Counted from the stretch's first letter, positions 10,003 to 23,473 are shown. The stretch: 64,000 bases of DNA from Pseudomonas sp. Ga0074129 (GCA_001465025.1 LNDO01000076.1:25801-89800); one strand, 5' to 3'. Notes: generated by a model not told the origin, from the letters alone. Numbers and translations are program-made.

Positions 10003-10981
10003 GGCTTCAGGCCCCAACCGCCTTTAGGCTCGGCGAAATGCCAGATGATTGGCCGCGACTCACCATCAGCACGGCTGAAGTGGCCGTTATCGACACCGAT
10101 CCACGCGCCACGCTGATCAACCCACAAGGCTTCGGCCATGCCATAAGACGGCGGATAAAGCCGCTCAGATGTCAGCGCTTCGGCAGCAAACGACCAGCAA
10201 CGCTCAACCGCACCCGTGGTCAGGCTGCGTCGGCAAATACGGTGCGCCTGGCGCTCAAGGGTGAAGAGTTTTTCGTTATAAAAGGCCAGCCCGGAAAAAT
10301 CACGCGGCTGCGGGGTGCTGTTGAGCGCTTCTGGCCCCGCTTCACGGCCGCTCTCGCTGAACAGCACACAGCTGCCATTGCAACGCCACACACTGCCGCG
10401 TTTGTGGGCTACTAGCAGGCCACGGCGCATACGCTCAGCCGCCAGGTACAAGCGCTCGCCAGATGGATCAACCGCTATACCTTCAAACAGCGAGTTGGAA
10501 TGCAGCAGCATGCCGCTGGCCCGCGCCTGACGCACTAAATTGCTCGGTAACTTCAACCAGCTTGGTTCACCTACCACCGGCAACTGCAAAACGCCTGCCT
10601 TGGCTTCGCTAACCAAATAACGATTGCCGGCGGCATCGCAGCTGATGCCTTCGAAATCAAACTCGCCGCCCCGCACCAGCCCTGCCACCCAGTCACGCAT
10701 GCGCATTCCCCAGGGCAAGCCCACAGGCGGCGCTGGCGGCGCAACAAAGGTTTCTGCCGTAGCCTGCCAGTGGGTTGGCTCAGCACTCAGGCGGTAAAGC
10801 TGCCGATCGTCGCGATCCGACACGGCCCATAACGCACCATCACACCAAGCCAAACCGGACAGGTTGCCACCCGCAATACCGCTAACGGCTTGCTCGCTGA
10901 GCAGCTTGAGCTGTTCTTGCACCGGGGCCGCACTCAGCAGCGGCGTAAACAGCAGCAGGCAAGCAGCTACCAAACGTCGCA

Positions 10982-10982
<1 letters not shown>
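9999..10982 (-). CDS. secreted esterase-like / phytase-like beta-propeller protein
   Basis: The 327-residue protein begins with a clear Sec signal peptide (MRRLVAACLLLFTPLLSAAP). Repeated strand patterns follow (SGLAWCDGALWAVSDRDDRQLYRL, FEGISCDAAGNRYLVSEAK, FEGIAVDPSGERLYLAAER, and a late segment with WVDQRGAWIGVDNG), typical of the SdiA-regulated / esterase-like phytase family of beta-propellers. The start codon shares one base with the ParE stop (TGATG), and the stop overlaps the protease start, so the three are translationally coupled. Substrate unknown. Confidence 0.75.
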
Positions 10983-12901
<1,919 letters not shown>

Positions 12902-13513
12902 TCAATTGAGAGCGGAAAAGTCGATATCCTGCCACAGATGGCGAGGAATACCGGCGAAAGCGAAAAGCATCGGCAGGCGCTCGGCAAAACCCTGAAAGCC
13001 ATGGTCGCCGCCGGCCTGGATACGCAGCGCGCAAGCCCGGTAAAAAGCCTGGGCATCACGGTAGTCGAGGGTTTCGTCAGCGGTCTGCAACCATACCTGA
13101 TAACGCGCAGGGTTCTGCAAGCACGGTACATCCAGCTCGGCCAAGGCTGTGACGTGGTCAGTCGTCAGCTCCCAGGCTTCATCGCTGTAATAGTTCTTTT
13201 GCGGGCCCAGATAGCCATCAAAACGCAGATGGGGGCGCACGGCGGGGTTAATCAGCAGCGCCGGCAAGCCATAGCGCTCTGCCAAGTGGGTGGCATAGTA
13301 GCCGCCCAGCGAACTGCCCACCAGCACAGGCCGCCCCAGTTCGGCGATCAACGCTTCGAGTTGAGCGATGGCCAAGCGCGGCTGGTGGTGCAACGCGGGC
13401 ACTCGCAACTGTTCAGCCAAACCGAGGTGCGCCATGGCACGCTGCAACTGGCTGGCTTTGAGCGATGCGGGCGAGCTGTTAAGCCCGTGGAGATAAAGAA
13501 TGGTCTGAGTCAT
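12902..13513 (-). CDS. yqiA: YqiA-family alpha/beta-hydrolase esterase
   Basis: The ATG at 13513 gives MTQTILYLHGLNSSP and 203 residues, the usual YqiA length. The oxyanion region YLHGLNSSP and the nucleophile elbow GSSLGGYYA (GxSxG) are intact. A C-terminal GGDHGF supplies the catalytic His. It is a small cytoplasmic esterase whose gene sits next to parE and cpdA in many gammaproteobacteria, as here; its natural substrate is unknown. It ends 15 bp before the parE start. Confidence 0.88.
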   Translation of the reverse strand: MTQTILYLHGLNSSPASLKASQLQRAMAHLGLAEQLRVPALHHQPRLAIAQLEALIAELGRPVLVGSSLGGYYATHLAERYGLPALLINPAVRPHLRFDGYLGPQKNYYSDEAWELTTDHVTALAELDVPCLQNPARYQVWLQTADETLDYRDAQAFYRACALRIQAGGDHGFQGFAERLPMLFAFAGIPRHLWQDIDFSALN

Positions 13514-13634
13514 AGGGCGGCAGGCTACAAGCCAAGAGCGCCAGACTGCAAGCTTCAAGCACCAGGCCCACCGCACAACCGCACAAGATTGGTACGCGCG
13601 GTTTCAGGCTTGTGGATTGCGGCGTTTTAAGGCC

Positions 13635-14456
13635 TTAGTAGCCTTTAATGGTGTAGTCGATGTCGAATGCGATGCCGGTTACCCGCGACACGCCGGTTTC
13701 TAGGCGACCGTCGTCAAATAAGCGCAACCAGCGATAACCCGGCGCGGTTTTATCCACTTGAAACTCGTCGCTACCCGGCGCGAACTGCACACAGGTTGAG
13801 GGCGATGCGAGCAGGCGAATCGGCCCGCGCTGTTGGTCAATCTCTTGATGGATATGCCCCCAAAGCACCGCCCGCACATTGCTGAAACGCTCCAGCACGG
13901 CAAATAGGGCATCGGCATTGCGCAAGCCAATAGGCTCCATCCACTTGCAGCCGATGGACACCGGATGATGATGCAGGCAAATCAGTTGATGCCGCTCCGG
14001 TGCGTCGCTCAGGGCGCGCTCCAACAAGGCCAATTGCTCGTCACTGAGAAAGCCCGGCACCGCACCTGGGATCGATGAATCCAGCAATGTCACGCGCCAA
14101 TTGCCGAGGTCAACCACCGGTTCCAGCAGCTCACTGCCCGCACAGGCGGCCTGCATAGCGGGCACTTCGTCATGGTTGCCGGGGAACCAGCGCGCAGGCG
14201 CAGGGATGATGGCGGTCATGTCGCGGAAGCGCTCGTAGGACTCGGCGCTGCCGTCTTGGGAAAGATCGCCGCTGGCCAGCATCAGATCAATCTGCGGCTG
14301 CTCAAGCAGCACACGATCAATCACACGCTGCAAGCTGTCCTGGGTGTCCATCCCCAAGAGTTTGGCCGCTGCATCGGCAAACAGGTGACTGTCGGATAAC
14401 TGCACCAGCAGTACCGAGCCATCAACAGCAGTGGTTTCAGTCAGCGCGCTCGGCAA
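13635..14456 (-). CDS. cpdA: 3',5'-cyclic-AMP phosphodiesterase CpdA
   Basis: CpdA hydrolyses cAMP to AMP and limits Vfr/CRP signalling. I chose a TTG start at 14456 because a strong AAGGAG lies 6 bases before it; an ATG 72 bases upstream would add a tail without a ribosome site. The 273-residue protein has the calcineurin-type metallophosphoesterase motifs: LSDSH near the N-terminus, SGDLSQDG, PGNHDE, a histidine cluster (CLHHHP) and the late GHIHQE. All metal ligands appear present. Confidence 0.9.
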   Translation of the reverse strand: MPSALTETTAVDGSVLLVQLSDSHLFADAAAKLLGMDTQDSLQRVIDRVLLEQPQIDLMLASGDLSQDGSAESYERFRDMTAIIPAPARWFPGNHDEVPAMQAACAGSELLEPVVDLGNWRVTLLDSSIPGAVPGFLSDEQLALLERALSDAPERHQLICLHHHPVSIGCKWMEPIGLRNADALFAVLERFSNVRAVLWGHIHQEIDQQRGPIRLLASPSTCVQFAPGSDEFQVDKTAPGYRWLRLFDDGRLETGVSRVTGIAFDIDYTIKGY

Positions 14457-14626
14457 GGCCGTCTCCTTGAGCGGAATGCTCGGATTATGCTGGCTAGTCG
14501 TGCGTGCGGTAAACCCGCGAACGCGCATTGCATCACAGAACGTCGGCGGTAATTGCGTGGATGTCGCGGCTTGCTGCCGGGTATAGACGAGGACTGTCGT
14601 GCTAGCGGGTGGAGGTGTAAAAAGGG

Positions 14627-15076
14627 TTAGCGAACCGGCATCGGTTCATGCCCACACGCCAAGCAATGGCTTAGCCACTCGCCGAGAAACAGATTGAGTT
14701 GCGTCTTCTCATCTGGCTGATGCATGTCTGCACTGGGATAGGGATAGACCCCACGAAAGCGCCGCGCGCTTTGCGCACCAATCACTTCGGCCATGCGCGC
14801 ATCATGGTACACGCGAACCTCCATGTGCGGCACCGGCAACCAGGGCAGGCTGAACTCCTGACGCACAGAGAGGGTCGAGGTATAGGGGCAGGTTTCCAGC
14901 ACCTCGAGCGCCAGCACACCCAATGCATGCTCGCCCTGACTCAAGGCGACACGCCGCTGCGCACCTACCGCCTCACGCATTGCCGGGAGCAGTTGCATCA
15001 GCCGCGCATAGTTGGCTTCGCAAGCAGCTTGCAGTTCGACCAAATCGACCCGGTAGCGCTCGCGTAACAGGTTCAC
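14627..15076 (-). CDS. yqiB: DUF1249 (YqiB) family protein
   Basis: A GTG at 15076 overlaps the nudF stop (GTGA) and gives 149 residues beginning VNLLRERYRVDLVELQ. The family hallmarks are an NYARLMQLLP segment at the start, MEVRVYHDARMAEV in the middle, and a closing EKTQLNLFLGEWLSHCLACGHE with a CxxC-like end. Function is unknown. It is conserved next to nudF and cpdA in E. coli and Pseudomonas, which fits translation coupling here. Confidence 0.85.
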   Translation of the reverse strand: MNLLRERYRVDLVELQAACEANYARLMQLLPAMREAVGAQRRVALSQGEHALGVLALEVLETCPYTSTLSVRQEFSLPWLPVPHMEVRVYHDARMAEVIGAQSARRFRGVYPYPSADMHQPDEKTQLNLFLGEWLSHCLACGHEPMPVR

Positions 15077-15672
15077 GACCACAACCCCCGCACTTCGGCA
15101 CGGTTCAGCGCCAACCACTGCAGGGCAATGATGCTCGCCGCATTGTCGATACGCCCATCCTTCACGGCTGCCAGCGCATCGGCCAAAGACCAGACGTGTA
15201 CACGAATGTCCTCACCCTCCTCTGCCAAGCCATACACACCGCCCACACCCTCGCTGCTGCAACGGCCCACATACAAGTGCACGCGCTCATCGGAGCCGCC
15301 GGGCGAAGGGTAATACTGGGTAATGGGCCACAGCGAGGTCAGTTGCAGATTGGCTTCCTCCAACGCTTCGCGGCGGGCTACCTCTTCCGGTACTTCGTCT
15401 TTATCTATCAGCCCGGCGACCAGCTCCAGCAGCCAGGGATTCGCGCTTTTATCCAGCGCACCGATGCGAAACTGCTCAATCAACACCACGCAATCGTGTT
15501 GCGGGTCATAGGGCAGCACACACACGGCATCATGGCGCACGAACAGTTCGCGGCTCAGCTCAGGCCCCATGCCACCGGCAAATTGGCGATGACGCAGGCG
15601 CAGTCGATCGAGCTTATAAAAGCCGCGAAAGCAGACCTCACGCTCGATTACGTCAACATCTTCTCGTTGCAT
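15073..15672 (-). CDS. nudF: ADP-ribose pyrophosphatase NudF
   Basis: This Nudix hydrolase splits ADP-ribose to AMP and ribose-5-phosphate. The 199-residue protein has the Nudix box GLIDKDEVPEEVARREALEE, complete except that the last conserved Gly is Asn (EEANL instead of EExGL). The ADP-ribose subfamily signature YYPSPGGSDERVHLY follows about 15 residues later. It is first in a run with yqiB and cpdA. Confidence 0.9.
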   Translation of the reverse strand: MQREDVDVIEREVCFRGFYKLDRLRLRHRQFAGGMGPELSRELFVRHDAVCVLPYDPQHDCVVLIEQFRIGALDKSANPWLLELVAGLIDKDEVPEEVARREALEEANLQLTSLWPITQYYPSPGGSDERVHLYVGRCSSEGVGGVYGLAEEGEDIRVHVWSLADALAAVKDGRIDNAASIIALQWLALNRAEVRGLWS

Positions 15673-15689
15673 AACGCCCCCCTAATTAA

Positions 15690-15718
15690 CAGGAACGGGC
15701 CCGAAGGCCCGTCCTGGT
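15690..15718 (-). terminator. hairpin downstream of thiC
   Basis: On the minus strand a stem ACGGGCC/GGCCCGT closed by a TTCG tetraloop, flanked by partly paired AGGA/TCCT, lies 44 bases after the thiC stop and is followed by GTTAATTAG. The T-run is short, so it is a probable rather than classic terminator. Confidence 0.55.
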
Positions 15719-15761
15719 GACATCCTATGCGGCCCCGAAACAGGGGGCAGCAGGCTCTCTA

Positions 15762-17809
<2,048 letters not shown>

Positions 17810-18023
17810 AAGAACGAGGCCAGTCTAATCAACCTGCCGCGATAAAACCAACCGGCATGATGCACAAGCCTGCCCCATGCGTCGGATAGCCCGCAGTCGA
17901 GTGCGCAGCTCTTGCAAACATCCCAGCAGGCCGCGAACTATACTGCTGCAACCATAACGGCGCTTGACCCTCCCGGTACGGCACCTTAGCCTTGCGGATT
18001 ACCGCTCATTCAGGATCACCCTC

Positions 18024-19460
18024 ATGTTGCGCAGAATCTCTCTGGCCCTGGCCATCGCAGCCGCTTACAACGCAACGGCCGGGGCAGAACAGGCCCCGCT
18101 GTCCACCAAGACCGACCTGGTTACGGTTTACCAAGAAGCCGCCGCCAACAACGCCGACCTCGCCGCCGCACGCGCCGACTATCAAGCCCTGAGCGAAGTG
18201 GTGCCCCAGGCCCGCGCAGGCTTGCTGCCCAACCTTTCCGCAGGTGCCAACCTGAGCGACAGTCGCACGCAGGTCGACTCGCCAGCCAACACTGCCTCGC
18301 GCAGCGGCATGGTCTATCAGGCCAACCTCAGCCAGCCACTGTTCCGTGCTGACCGCTGGTTCCAACTGCAGGCGGCCGAAGCCAGCAACGAACAAGCTGC
18401 GCTGCAACTCTCGGCCAGCGAGCAAACCCTGATTTTGCAAAGCGCCGAAGCCTACTTCGCCGTGCTCCGCGCCCAAGACAACCTGGCTTCGACCAAGGCC
18501 GAAGAAGCCGCTTTCAAGCGCCAGCTGGATCAAGCCAACGAGCGCTTCGACGTCGGCCTGTCGGATAAAACCGACGTACTGGAAGCCCAGGCTGGTTTCG
18601 ACACCGCCCGCGCCAACCGCATCATCGCTCAGCGTCAGGTTGAAGACGCCTTCCAAGCCCTGACCACCCTGACCAACCGCGAGTTCGCCGCGCTGGAAGG
18701 TATCGAGCACAGCCTGCCGATCCTCGCCCCTACGCCAAACGACGCCAAAGCCTGGGTTGATACCGCCGCCGCGCAAAACCTCAACCTGCAAGCCAGCAAC
18801 TTCGCCGTTGAAGCCGCCGAAGAGACCCTGCGCCAGCGTAAATCCGGCCATGCGCCGACGCTGGATGCCGTGGCCAGCTACCAGAAGGGTGACAACGACA
18901 GCCTTGGTTTCAGTAACCGCAATGGCGCGCCAGGCTACAGCGGCGACGTCGAGCAGCGCTCTATTGGCTTGCAACTGAATATCCCGCTTTACAGCGGCGG
19001 CCTCACCAGCTCGCAAGTGCGCGAGTCTTACCAGCGCCTGAACCAGAGCGAGCAACTGCGTGAAAGCCTGCGCCGTCAGGTGGTGCAAAACACCCGCAAC
19101 CTGCACCGCGCGGTCAACACCGACGTGGAAACCGTGCAAGCGCGCAAACAGTCGATCATTTCCAACCAAAGCGCGCTGGAAGCCACCGAAATCGGCTATC
19201 AGGTCGGCACCCGCAATATCGTTGACGTCCTCGACGCTCAGCGCGAGCTGTACAGCTCGGTGCGCAACTACAACAACGCGCGCTACGACTACATCCTCAA
19301 CAACCTGCGCTTGAAGCAAGCCGCCGGCACCCTCAGCCCGGACGACCTGGCTGCACTGGAGCAATACCTGAAATCCGACTACAACCCGGACGAAGACTTC
19401 CTCCCACCGGATCTGGCCAAAGCCGCCGAGGCGCAACTGCGCAGCAACTCGCAGTACTGA
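18024..19460 (+). CDS. tolC: TolC-family outer membrane efflux channel (OpmH-like)
   Basis: The ATG at 18024 gives a signal peptide (MLRRISLALAIAAAYNATAGA) and 478 residues. The protein has the two duplicated OEP halves with long Gln/Ala/Glu-rich coiled-coil helices (for example AEAYFAVLRAQDNLASTKAE and AEEAAFKRQLDQANERFDVG) and the typical YQVGTRNIVDVLDAQRELY segment of the second half. It forms the trimeric outer-membrane duct for tripartite efflux and type I secretion. No pump genes lie next to it; in PAO1 the gene here is opmH. Confidence 0.9.
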   Translation: MLRRISLALAIAAAYNATAGAEQAPLSTKTDLVTVYQEAAANNADLAAARADYQALSEVVPQARAGLLPNLSAGANLSDSRTQVDSPANTASRSGMVYQANLSQPLFRADRWFQLQAAEASNEQAALQLSASEQTLILQSAEAYFAVLRAQDNLASTKAEEAAFKRQLDQANERFDVGLSDKTDVLEAQAGFDTARANRIIAQRQVEDAFQALTTLTNREFAALEGIEHSLPILAPTPNDAKAWVDTAAAQNLNLQASNFAVEAAEETLRQRKSGHAPTLDAVASYQKGDNDSLGFSNRNGAPGYSGDVEQRSIGLQLNIPLYSGGLTSSQVRESYQRLNQSEQLRESLRRQVVQNTRNLHRAVNTDVETVQARKQSIISNQSALEATEIGYQVGTRNIVDVLDAQRELYSSVRNYNNARYDYILNNLRLKQAAGTLSPDDLAALEQYLKSDYNPDEDFLPPDLAKAAEAQLRSNSQY

Positions 19461-19471
19461 GTTGAGTGAGT

Positions 19472-19508
19472 AAAAAAGCCCCGCTGGTTTTGCCCGCGGG
19501 GCTTTTTA
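19472..19508 (+). terminator. rho-independent terminator after tolC
   Basis: AAAAAGCCCCGC and GCGGGGCTTTTTA form a strong stem with a T-tract, 12 bases after the tolC stop. The A-run on the left means it may also work for minus-strand transcripts. Confidence 0.9.
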
Positions 19509-19571
19509 TTGCCTGCGTAACGCATGCCGCCTTGAACAGATCCAAGTGGCCTCACTCAGAAGCACCACAAC

Positions 19572-19647
19572 CCGTGGGAGGCGCTCCAGCGGCGACATAT
19601 TTGAAACCCAGCAGCAGTTGGCTCGGTCGCGGCTAGCCCCTCCCACG
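19572..19647. repeat. REP-like inverted repeat
   Basis: The arms CCGTGGGAGGCG and GCCCCTCCCACGG face each other across about 50 bases between tolC and waaA. The CGTGGGAGC-type arm is typical of repetitive extragenic palindromes in Pseudomonas. Confidence 0.6.
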
Positions 19648-19656
19648 GCGATGGTG

Positions 19657-20919
19657 TCAGGGCTGAGGGTTGATCAGCCGCCCCAAGCCCGCCAACAACC
19701 GCGCCAATGCGCCTTGGTTGGCCTGCATCACCGCCAACCCGGCCGCACGCATGGCCTGCGCCGTCTCGGGCTCGCGCCAGAGTTGCGCGATGCGCTGCGA
19801 CAAACCGTCAGCATCGGCCGTCTCGCTCAGGGCGCCCGCCGCGCGCAACTGCGCGGCGATCTCCAGAAAGTTGAACAAGTGCGGGCCGCTGAGCACCGGT
19901 TTACCCAGCGCGGCTGGCTCCAGCAGGTTGTGCCCGCCATTAGCGACCAGGCTGCCGCCGACAAAGGCGATATCGGCCAGCGCATAAAGAAACAGCAACT
20001 CGCCCATGGTGTCGCCGAGCAGCACCTGATCCGCCGCCTCAACGGCCTCGCCCGTTGAGCGCCGCCGCGTACCGAAGCCTTGCCGCTGGCACAGGTCAAA
20101 CACCGCATTGAAGCGCTCAGGATGGCGCGGCACCAGAATCAATAACGCATCAGGATGCTGCCCAAGCAACTGACGATGGGCCGCCAGGACGATTTCATCC
20201 TCACCAGCATGGGTGCTGGCCGCGATCCACACCGGGCGCTGGGCGCGAGTCAGCAGAGCGGGATCAATGGTCAGATCAAATTTGATCGAGCCGGTGACCT
20301 CAACACACTCAGGCCGCGCACCGAGGCTGCGAAAGCGCTCAGCCTCCAGCGCTGTTTGCACGGCAATCAAATCCAACTCAGCCAGCATCGGCGCCGTCAG
20401 TTTGGCGAAGCGCGCATAGCCGCGTGCCGAACGCTCGGACAGCCGCGCATTGGCCAGCGCAACAGGGATGCCACGCGCGGCGCACTGGTGGATATGGTTG
20501 GGCCATAGCTCGGTTTCCATGATCACCGCCAGCGTGGGTTGCACGCGCTCCAGAAACCGCGCGGCGGCCCAAGGCAGGTCATAGGGCAAGTAGCAATGCT
20601 GCACGCGACCGGCGTATTCCGGGCCGCCAAACATGGCCTGAATACGCTCCGAGCCGGTCGGCGTCATGCAGGTGATGGTGATCGGCAACTGCGGATAGCG
20701 CGCCAGCAACTCACGCACCAGCGGCGCGGCGGCAATGCTCTCGCCCACCGACACGGCATGCAGCCAGATACCGCCCGGTTTCAGCGCGGGCAAACCGAAG
20801 GCAAAGCGCTCGCCGATGCGTTTGGCATAGGCCGGTGCTTGCCAGGCACGCCACGCTAAACGCCCGGCCACCAGCGGCAGGCCGAAGTGAAACAGCAGGG
20901 TATAGAGGTGTCTATTCAT
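19657..20919 (-). CDS. waaA: Kdo transferase WaaA (KdtA)
   Basis: WaaA is the inner-membrane glycosyltransferase (GT30) that adds Kdo from CMP-Kdo to lipid IVA, the first step of LPS core assembly. The ATG at 20919 gives MNRHLYTLLFHFGLPLV, an N-terminal membrane anchor, and 420 residues. Family motifs include GERFAFG, WLHAVSVGES, METELWPN, TGSIKFD, WIAASTHAGED and a C-terminal GGSLVANGGHNLLEPA. All appear intact. It stands alone, apart from the other LPS genes, as in PAO1. Confidence 0.95.
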   Translation of the reverse strand: MNRHLYTLLFHFGLPLVAGRLAWRAWQAPAYAKRIGERFAFGLPALKPGGIWLHAVSVGESIAAAPLVRELLARYPQLPITITCMTPTGSERIQAMFGGPEYAGRVQHCYLPYDLPWAAARFLERVQPTLAVIMETELWPNHIHQCAARGIPVALANARLSERSARGYARFAKLTAPMLAELDLIAVQTALEAERFRSLGARPECVEVTGSIKFDLTIDPALLTRAQRPVWIAASTHAGEDEIVLAAHRQLLGQHPDALLILVPRHPERFNAVFDLCQRQGFGTRRRSTGEAVEAADQVLLGDTMGELLFLYALADIAFVGGSLVANGGHNLLEPAALGKPVLSGPHLFNFLEIAAQLRAAGALSETADADGLSQRIAQLWREPETAQAMRAAGLAVMQANQGALARLLAGLGRLINPQP

Positions 20920-20971
20920 GGCGCGCAGCTTATGCACTTTGGCTAAAACCGTCGAGTCACGCGCTGTAGCG

Positions 20972-21856
20972 TTAGCCAATTGCCTGCAAGTGCTGGGCAA
21001 AGCACTCAGCCAGCCATAACGCCGCCGGGCCTAGCGCCTCATCACGGCGGCACACCAGCTCAACCACCAGCGGTGGCGGGGTCCAGTCGCTGCTTAGTTC
21101 CACCAGTTGGTTCTGATAGGTCGGGTACTGCACCACATGGCGCGGCAACCAAGCCCAGCCGAGGTTGCGCATCAGCAGTTCGGCCATGGTGTAGAAGCTG
21201 TCGGTGCGCCACACCGACGGGCTGATTTGCTCACCGCCCGGATAGTGGCTGTCTTGCGGGGTCATCAGCAGCTGCCGGTGACGGGCCAGTTCACGCCGAT
21301 CCACATGCTCCATGCCCGCCAGTGCGTGCCCGGCACCGCACACGGTGACCATCTCGATGGTGCCCAAGCGCTGACGCTCCAGCGCATCGGGCATGTGTTC
21401 GTGGTGGAACAGCAAGCCGAGGTCGGCGCGATTCTCCAGCAGTTTGCGCGCCACATCCCCTTGCGCACCGCTGGCCAACTGCACCTCCAACAGCGGGAAC
21501 TGCTGCGCCAGCGCCTCCAGGCTGTCGAGCACCGGCTGATAAGGCATGGCCTCATCTTGCGCCAAGCGCAGACGCACCTCCTCCCCACGTACCAGCCCTA
21601 ACGCGCGCCCCTCAAGCCGCTGACACTGGCGCAATACCTCGCGCGCTTCCTCAAGCATGGCCATACCGGCCTCGGTCAGGCGCGGCTGACGGCCACTGCT
21701 GCGCTCAAACAGGCGTACGCCCAAGTCTGTCTCCAGCATGGCAATCGCATTACTCACCGCCGATTGCGCACGCTGCATCTGCCGACCCACAGCGGAAAAC
21801 GACTGACCGTCGGCCACGCTGACAAACAGGCGAATCTGTTCCAAGTTCCACTGCAT
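20972..21856 (-). CDS. LysR-family transcriptional regulator
   Basis: The 294-residue protein has an N-terminal winged helix-turn-helix (residues about 5-62; FSAVGRQMQRAQSAVSNAIAML and LGVRLFERS) and a periplasmic-binding-like effector domain. It diverges from the SMR transporter gene with 86 bp between the two starts, and that gap contains a dyad suited to a LysR regulator. Regulation of the transporter and of itself is inferred from this layout. The effector is unknown. Confidence 0.9.
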   Translation of the reverse strand: MQWNLEQIRLFVSVADGQSFSAVGRQMQRAQSAVSNAIAMLETDLGVRLFERSSGRQPRLTEAGMAMLEEAREVLRQCQRLEGRALGLVRGEEVRLRLAQDEAMPYQPVLDSLEALAQQFPLLEVQLASGAQGDVARKLLENRADLGLLFHHEHMPDALERQRLGTIEMVTVCGAGHALAGMEHVDRRELARHRQLLMTPQDSHYPGGEQISPSVWRTDSFYTMAELLMRNLGWAWLPRHVVQYPTYQNQLVELSSDWTPPPLVVELVCRRDEALGPAALWLAECFAQHLQAIG

Positions 21857-21857
21857 A

Positions 21858-21880
21858 ACCTATCTCCCAAGCGGATAGGT
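21858..21880. promoter_or_regulatory. dyad in the LysR/SMR intergenic region
   Basis: A perfect 7-bp inverted repeat, ACCTATC-N9-GATAGGT, starts 2 bases before the LysR start codon and lies 63 bases from the SMR start. The interrupted T...A dyad form is usual for LysR-type binding sites, so this is a candidate autoregulatory operator. Confidence 0.5.
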
Positions 21881-21942
21881 AATGACTTTATCCCATACGC
21901 TCACGCACTAGAATCGTCCCCATAACGGATGGAGAGCCAAAC

Positions 21943-22275
21943 ATGAACGCGTACATTTTCCTTGCCATTGCCATCGCCGCCGAAGTAGTGGCAACCACTT
22001 CAATGAAAGCCTTGGACGGTTTCAATAAACCTCTGCCCCTGCTGCTGGTGGTGGCCGGTTACGGCATCGCTTTCTGGATGCTCAGCCTGGTGGTAAAAAC
22101 CATCCCGGTGGGCATTGCCTACGCCATTTGGGCAGGCATGGGTATCGTGCTGGTGAGCATCGCCGCCGTATTTCTCTACCAGCAAAAGCTGGACCTACCG
22201 GCCATCCTCGGCATGGCCCTGATTGTCAGCGGTGTGGTGGTGATTCAGTTGTTCTCGCAAAGCACTGGACACTGA
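21943..22275 (+). CDS. small multidrug resistance (SMR/EmrE-type) transporter
   Basis: The 110-residue protein has four membrane helices and the SMR signatures: the essential Glu at position 14 in IAAEVVATTSMKA, the YGIAFWMLSLVVKTIPVGIAYAIWAG block and a C-terminal GMALIVSGVVVIQL helix. SMR proteins are dual-topology dimers that exchange protons for quaternary cations or guanidinium-type compounds. The IPVGIAYAIWAGMG block fits the QacE/EmrE drug-export branch better than the guanidinium exporters, though this is a judgement by eye. Confidence 0.9.
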   Translation: MNAYIFLAIAIAAEVVATTSMKALDGFNKPLPLLLVVAGYGIAFWMLSLVVKTIPVGIAYAIWAGMGIVLVSIAAVFLYQQKLDLPAILGMALIVSGVVVIQLFSQSTGH

Positions 22276-22334
22276 CCCTCGCGCGAGCGGCTGCCGTTAT
22301 ACTGCGCACCTGTTTTCCCCGGTGAGACACCTGC

Positions 22335-23473
22335 ATGTCCCAGGCATTAAGCACTGATGTTTTGATCGTCGGCGGCGGTATCGCTGGCCTTTGGCTGAAC
22401 GCGCGCCTGCGCCGCCAGGGTTTCGCCACGCTGCTGGTGGAAAGCGCCCAGCTCGGCGGCGGGCAGAGTGTGAAGTCTCAAGGGGCGCGCTGACCGGCGC
22501 GTCCGAAGCCATTGCCGATATGCCACGACGCTGGCGTGAAGCCCTCGCGGGCAATGGCGAGCTGGACCTCACGGGCGTGCGCCTGCTCTCCGATGCGCAC
22601 TACCTGTGGTCGCCCGGAAGCCTGGCCGGCAACATCACCAGTTTCTTTGCCAGCAAGGCCGTGCGCGGTCGTGTCGATCAGGTAAAGGGCGAGCACCTGC
22701 CACAGGCCCTGCAACACCCAAAATTCAAGGGCAAGGTCTACCGCTTAGCGGAGCTGGTATTGGATGTACCGAGCCTGATCAAGCGCTTGAGCGAGTTAGC
22801 CGGCGATGGTTTGCTGGCTGCCGAGCGCATCGAACCATTGCATGAACATGGCGAGCTAGTTGGCCTAGTGGTCGATGGCCGCGAGATTCGCGCACAACGC
22901 ATCATCCTCAGCGCCGGGCGCGGCAATGCCGAGCTGCTCAGCGCCCTCGGCCTCAGCCAGCCGGCGCAACAACTGCGCCCACTGCACATGGCGCTGGTCA
23001 AAGGCCCGACCCTTAAACCGCTGTATGCCCATTGCCTGGGCGGCGGGCCGAAGCCGCGCGTGACCATCACCACCCATCCCGCTGCCGATGGTCAGTGGGT
23101 GTGGTATTTGGGTGGCGACTTGGCCGAAGCCGATGGCGTGGCCCGTGACGAAGCCGCGCAAATCAAGGCTGCGCAGAAGGAACTGAGCGAGCTGCTGCCG
23201 TGGGTGGATCTGTCTGCCGCACAGTGGGCGACGTTGCGGGTGGAGCGCGCCGAGCCAGCGCAATCCGGCCTGGTGCGCCCGGACAACGCCTTCCTGCATG
23301 AGCAAGGCAAGCTGATGGTGGGCTGGCCGACCAAGCTGGCCCTTGCGCCGGATTTTGCAGACCGCGTACTGGCCGCCCTCAACCGTGACGGTATTCAGCC
23401 GCACGCCCACGCAGCGCTGCCTGCCCTGCCGCGCCCGAGCGTCGCCGCCGCAGCCTGGGAGGAGTTGCTCTGA
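22335..23473 (+). pseudogene. FAD-dependent oxidoreductase, broken by a small deletion
   Basis: The start MSQALSTDVLIVGGGIAGLW is a classic FAD-binding GxGxxG fold. The frame stays open to SVKSQG, then hits TGA at 22491. A second frame continues from ALTGASEAIADMPRRW to the stop at 23473. Related proteins have about 11 residues between these (an IIHGG...YALHG type segment), so about 34 nt seem missing near 22484. The rest matches a DAO/glycerol-3-phosphate-oxidase-like enzyme of unknown substrate (PA4991-like). The stop overlaps the aldo/keto reductase start by one base (TGATG). Confidence 0.82.

Noticed and set aside
13514-13634. TACAAGCC / TGCAAGCTTCAAGC-like repeats between cpdA and yqiA as a CRISPR or regulatory array
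   Set aside because: The units are short, unequal and without spacers; they look like ordinary degenerate intergenic repeats of Pseudomonas.
18006-19436. Minus-strand open frame of 476 codons opposite tolC
   Set aside because: Antisense of a clear TolC protein; composition is that of a shadow frame (many Val, Gly and Gln).
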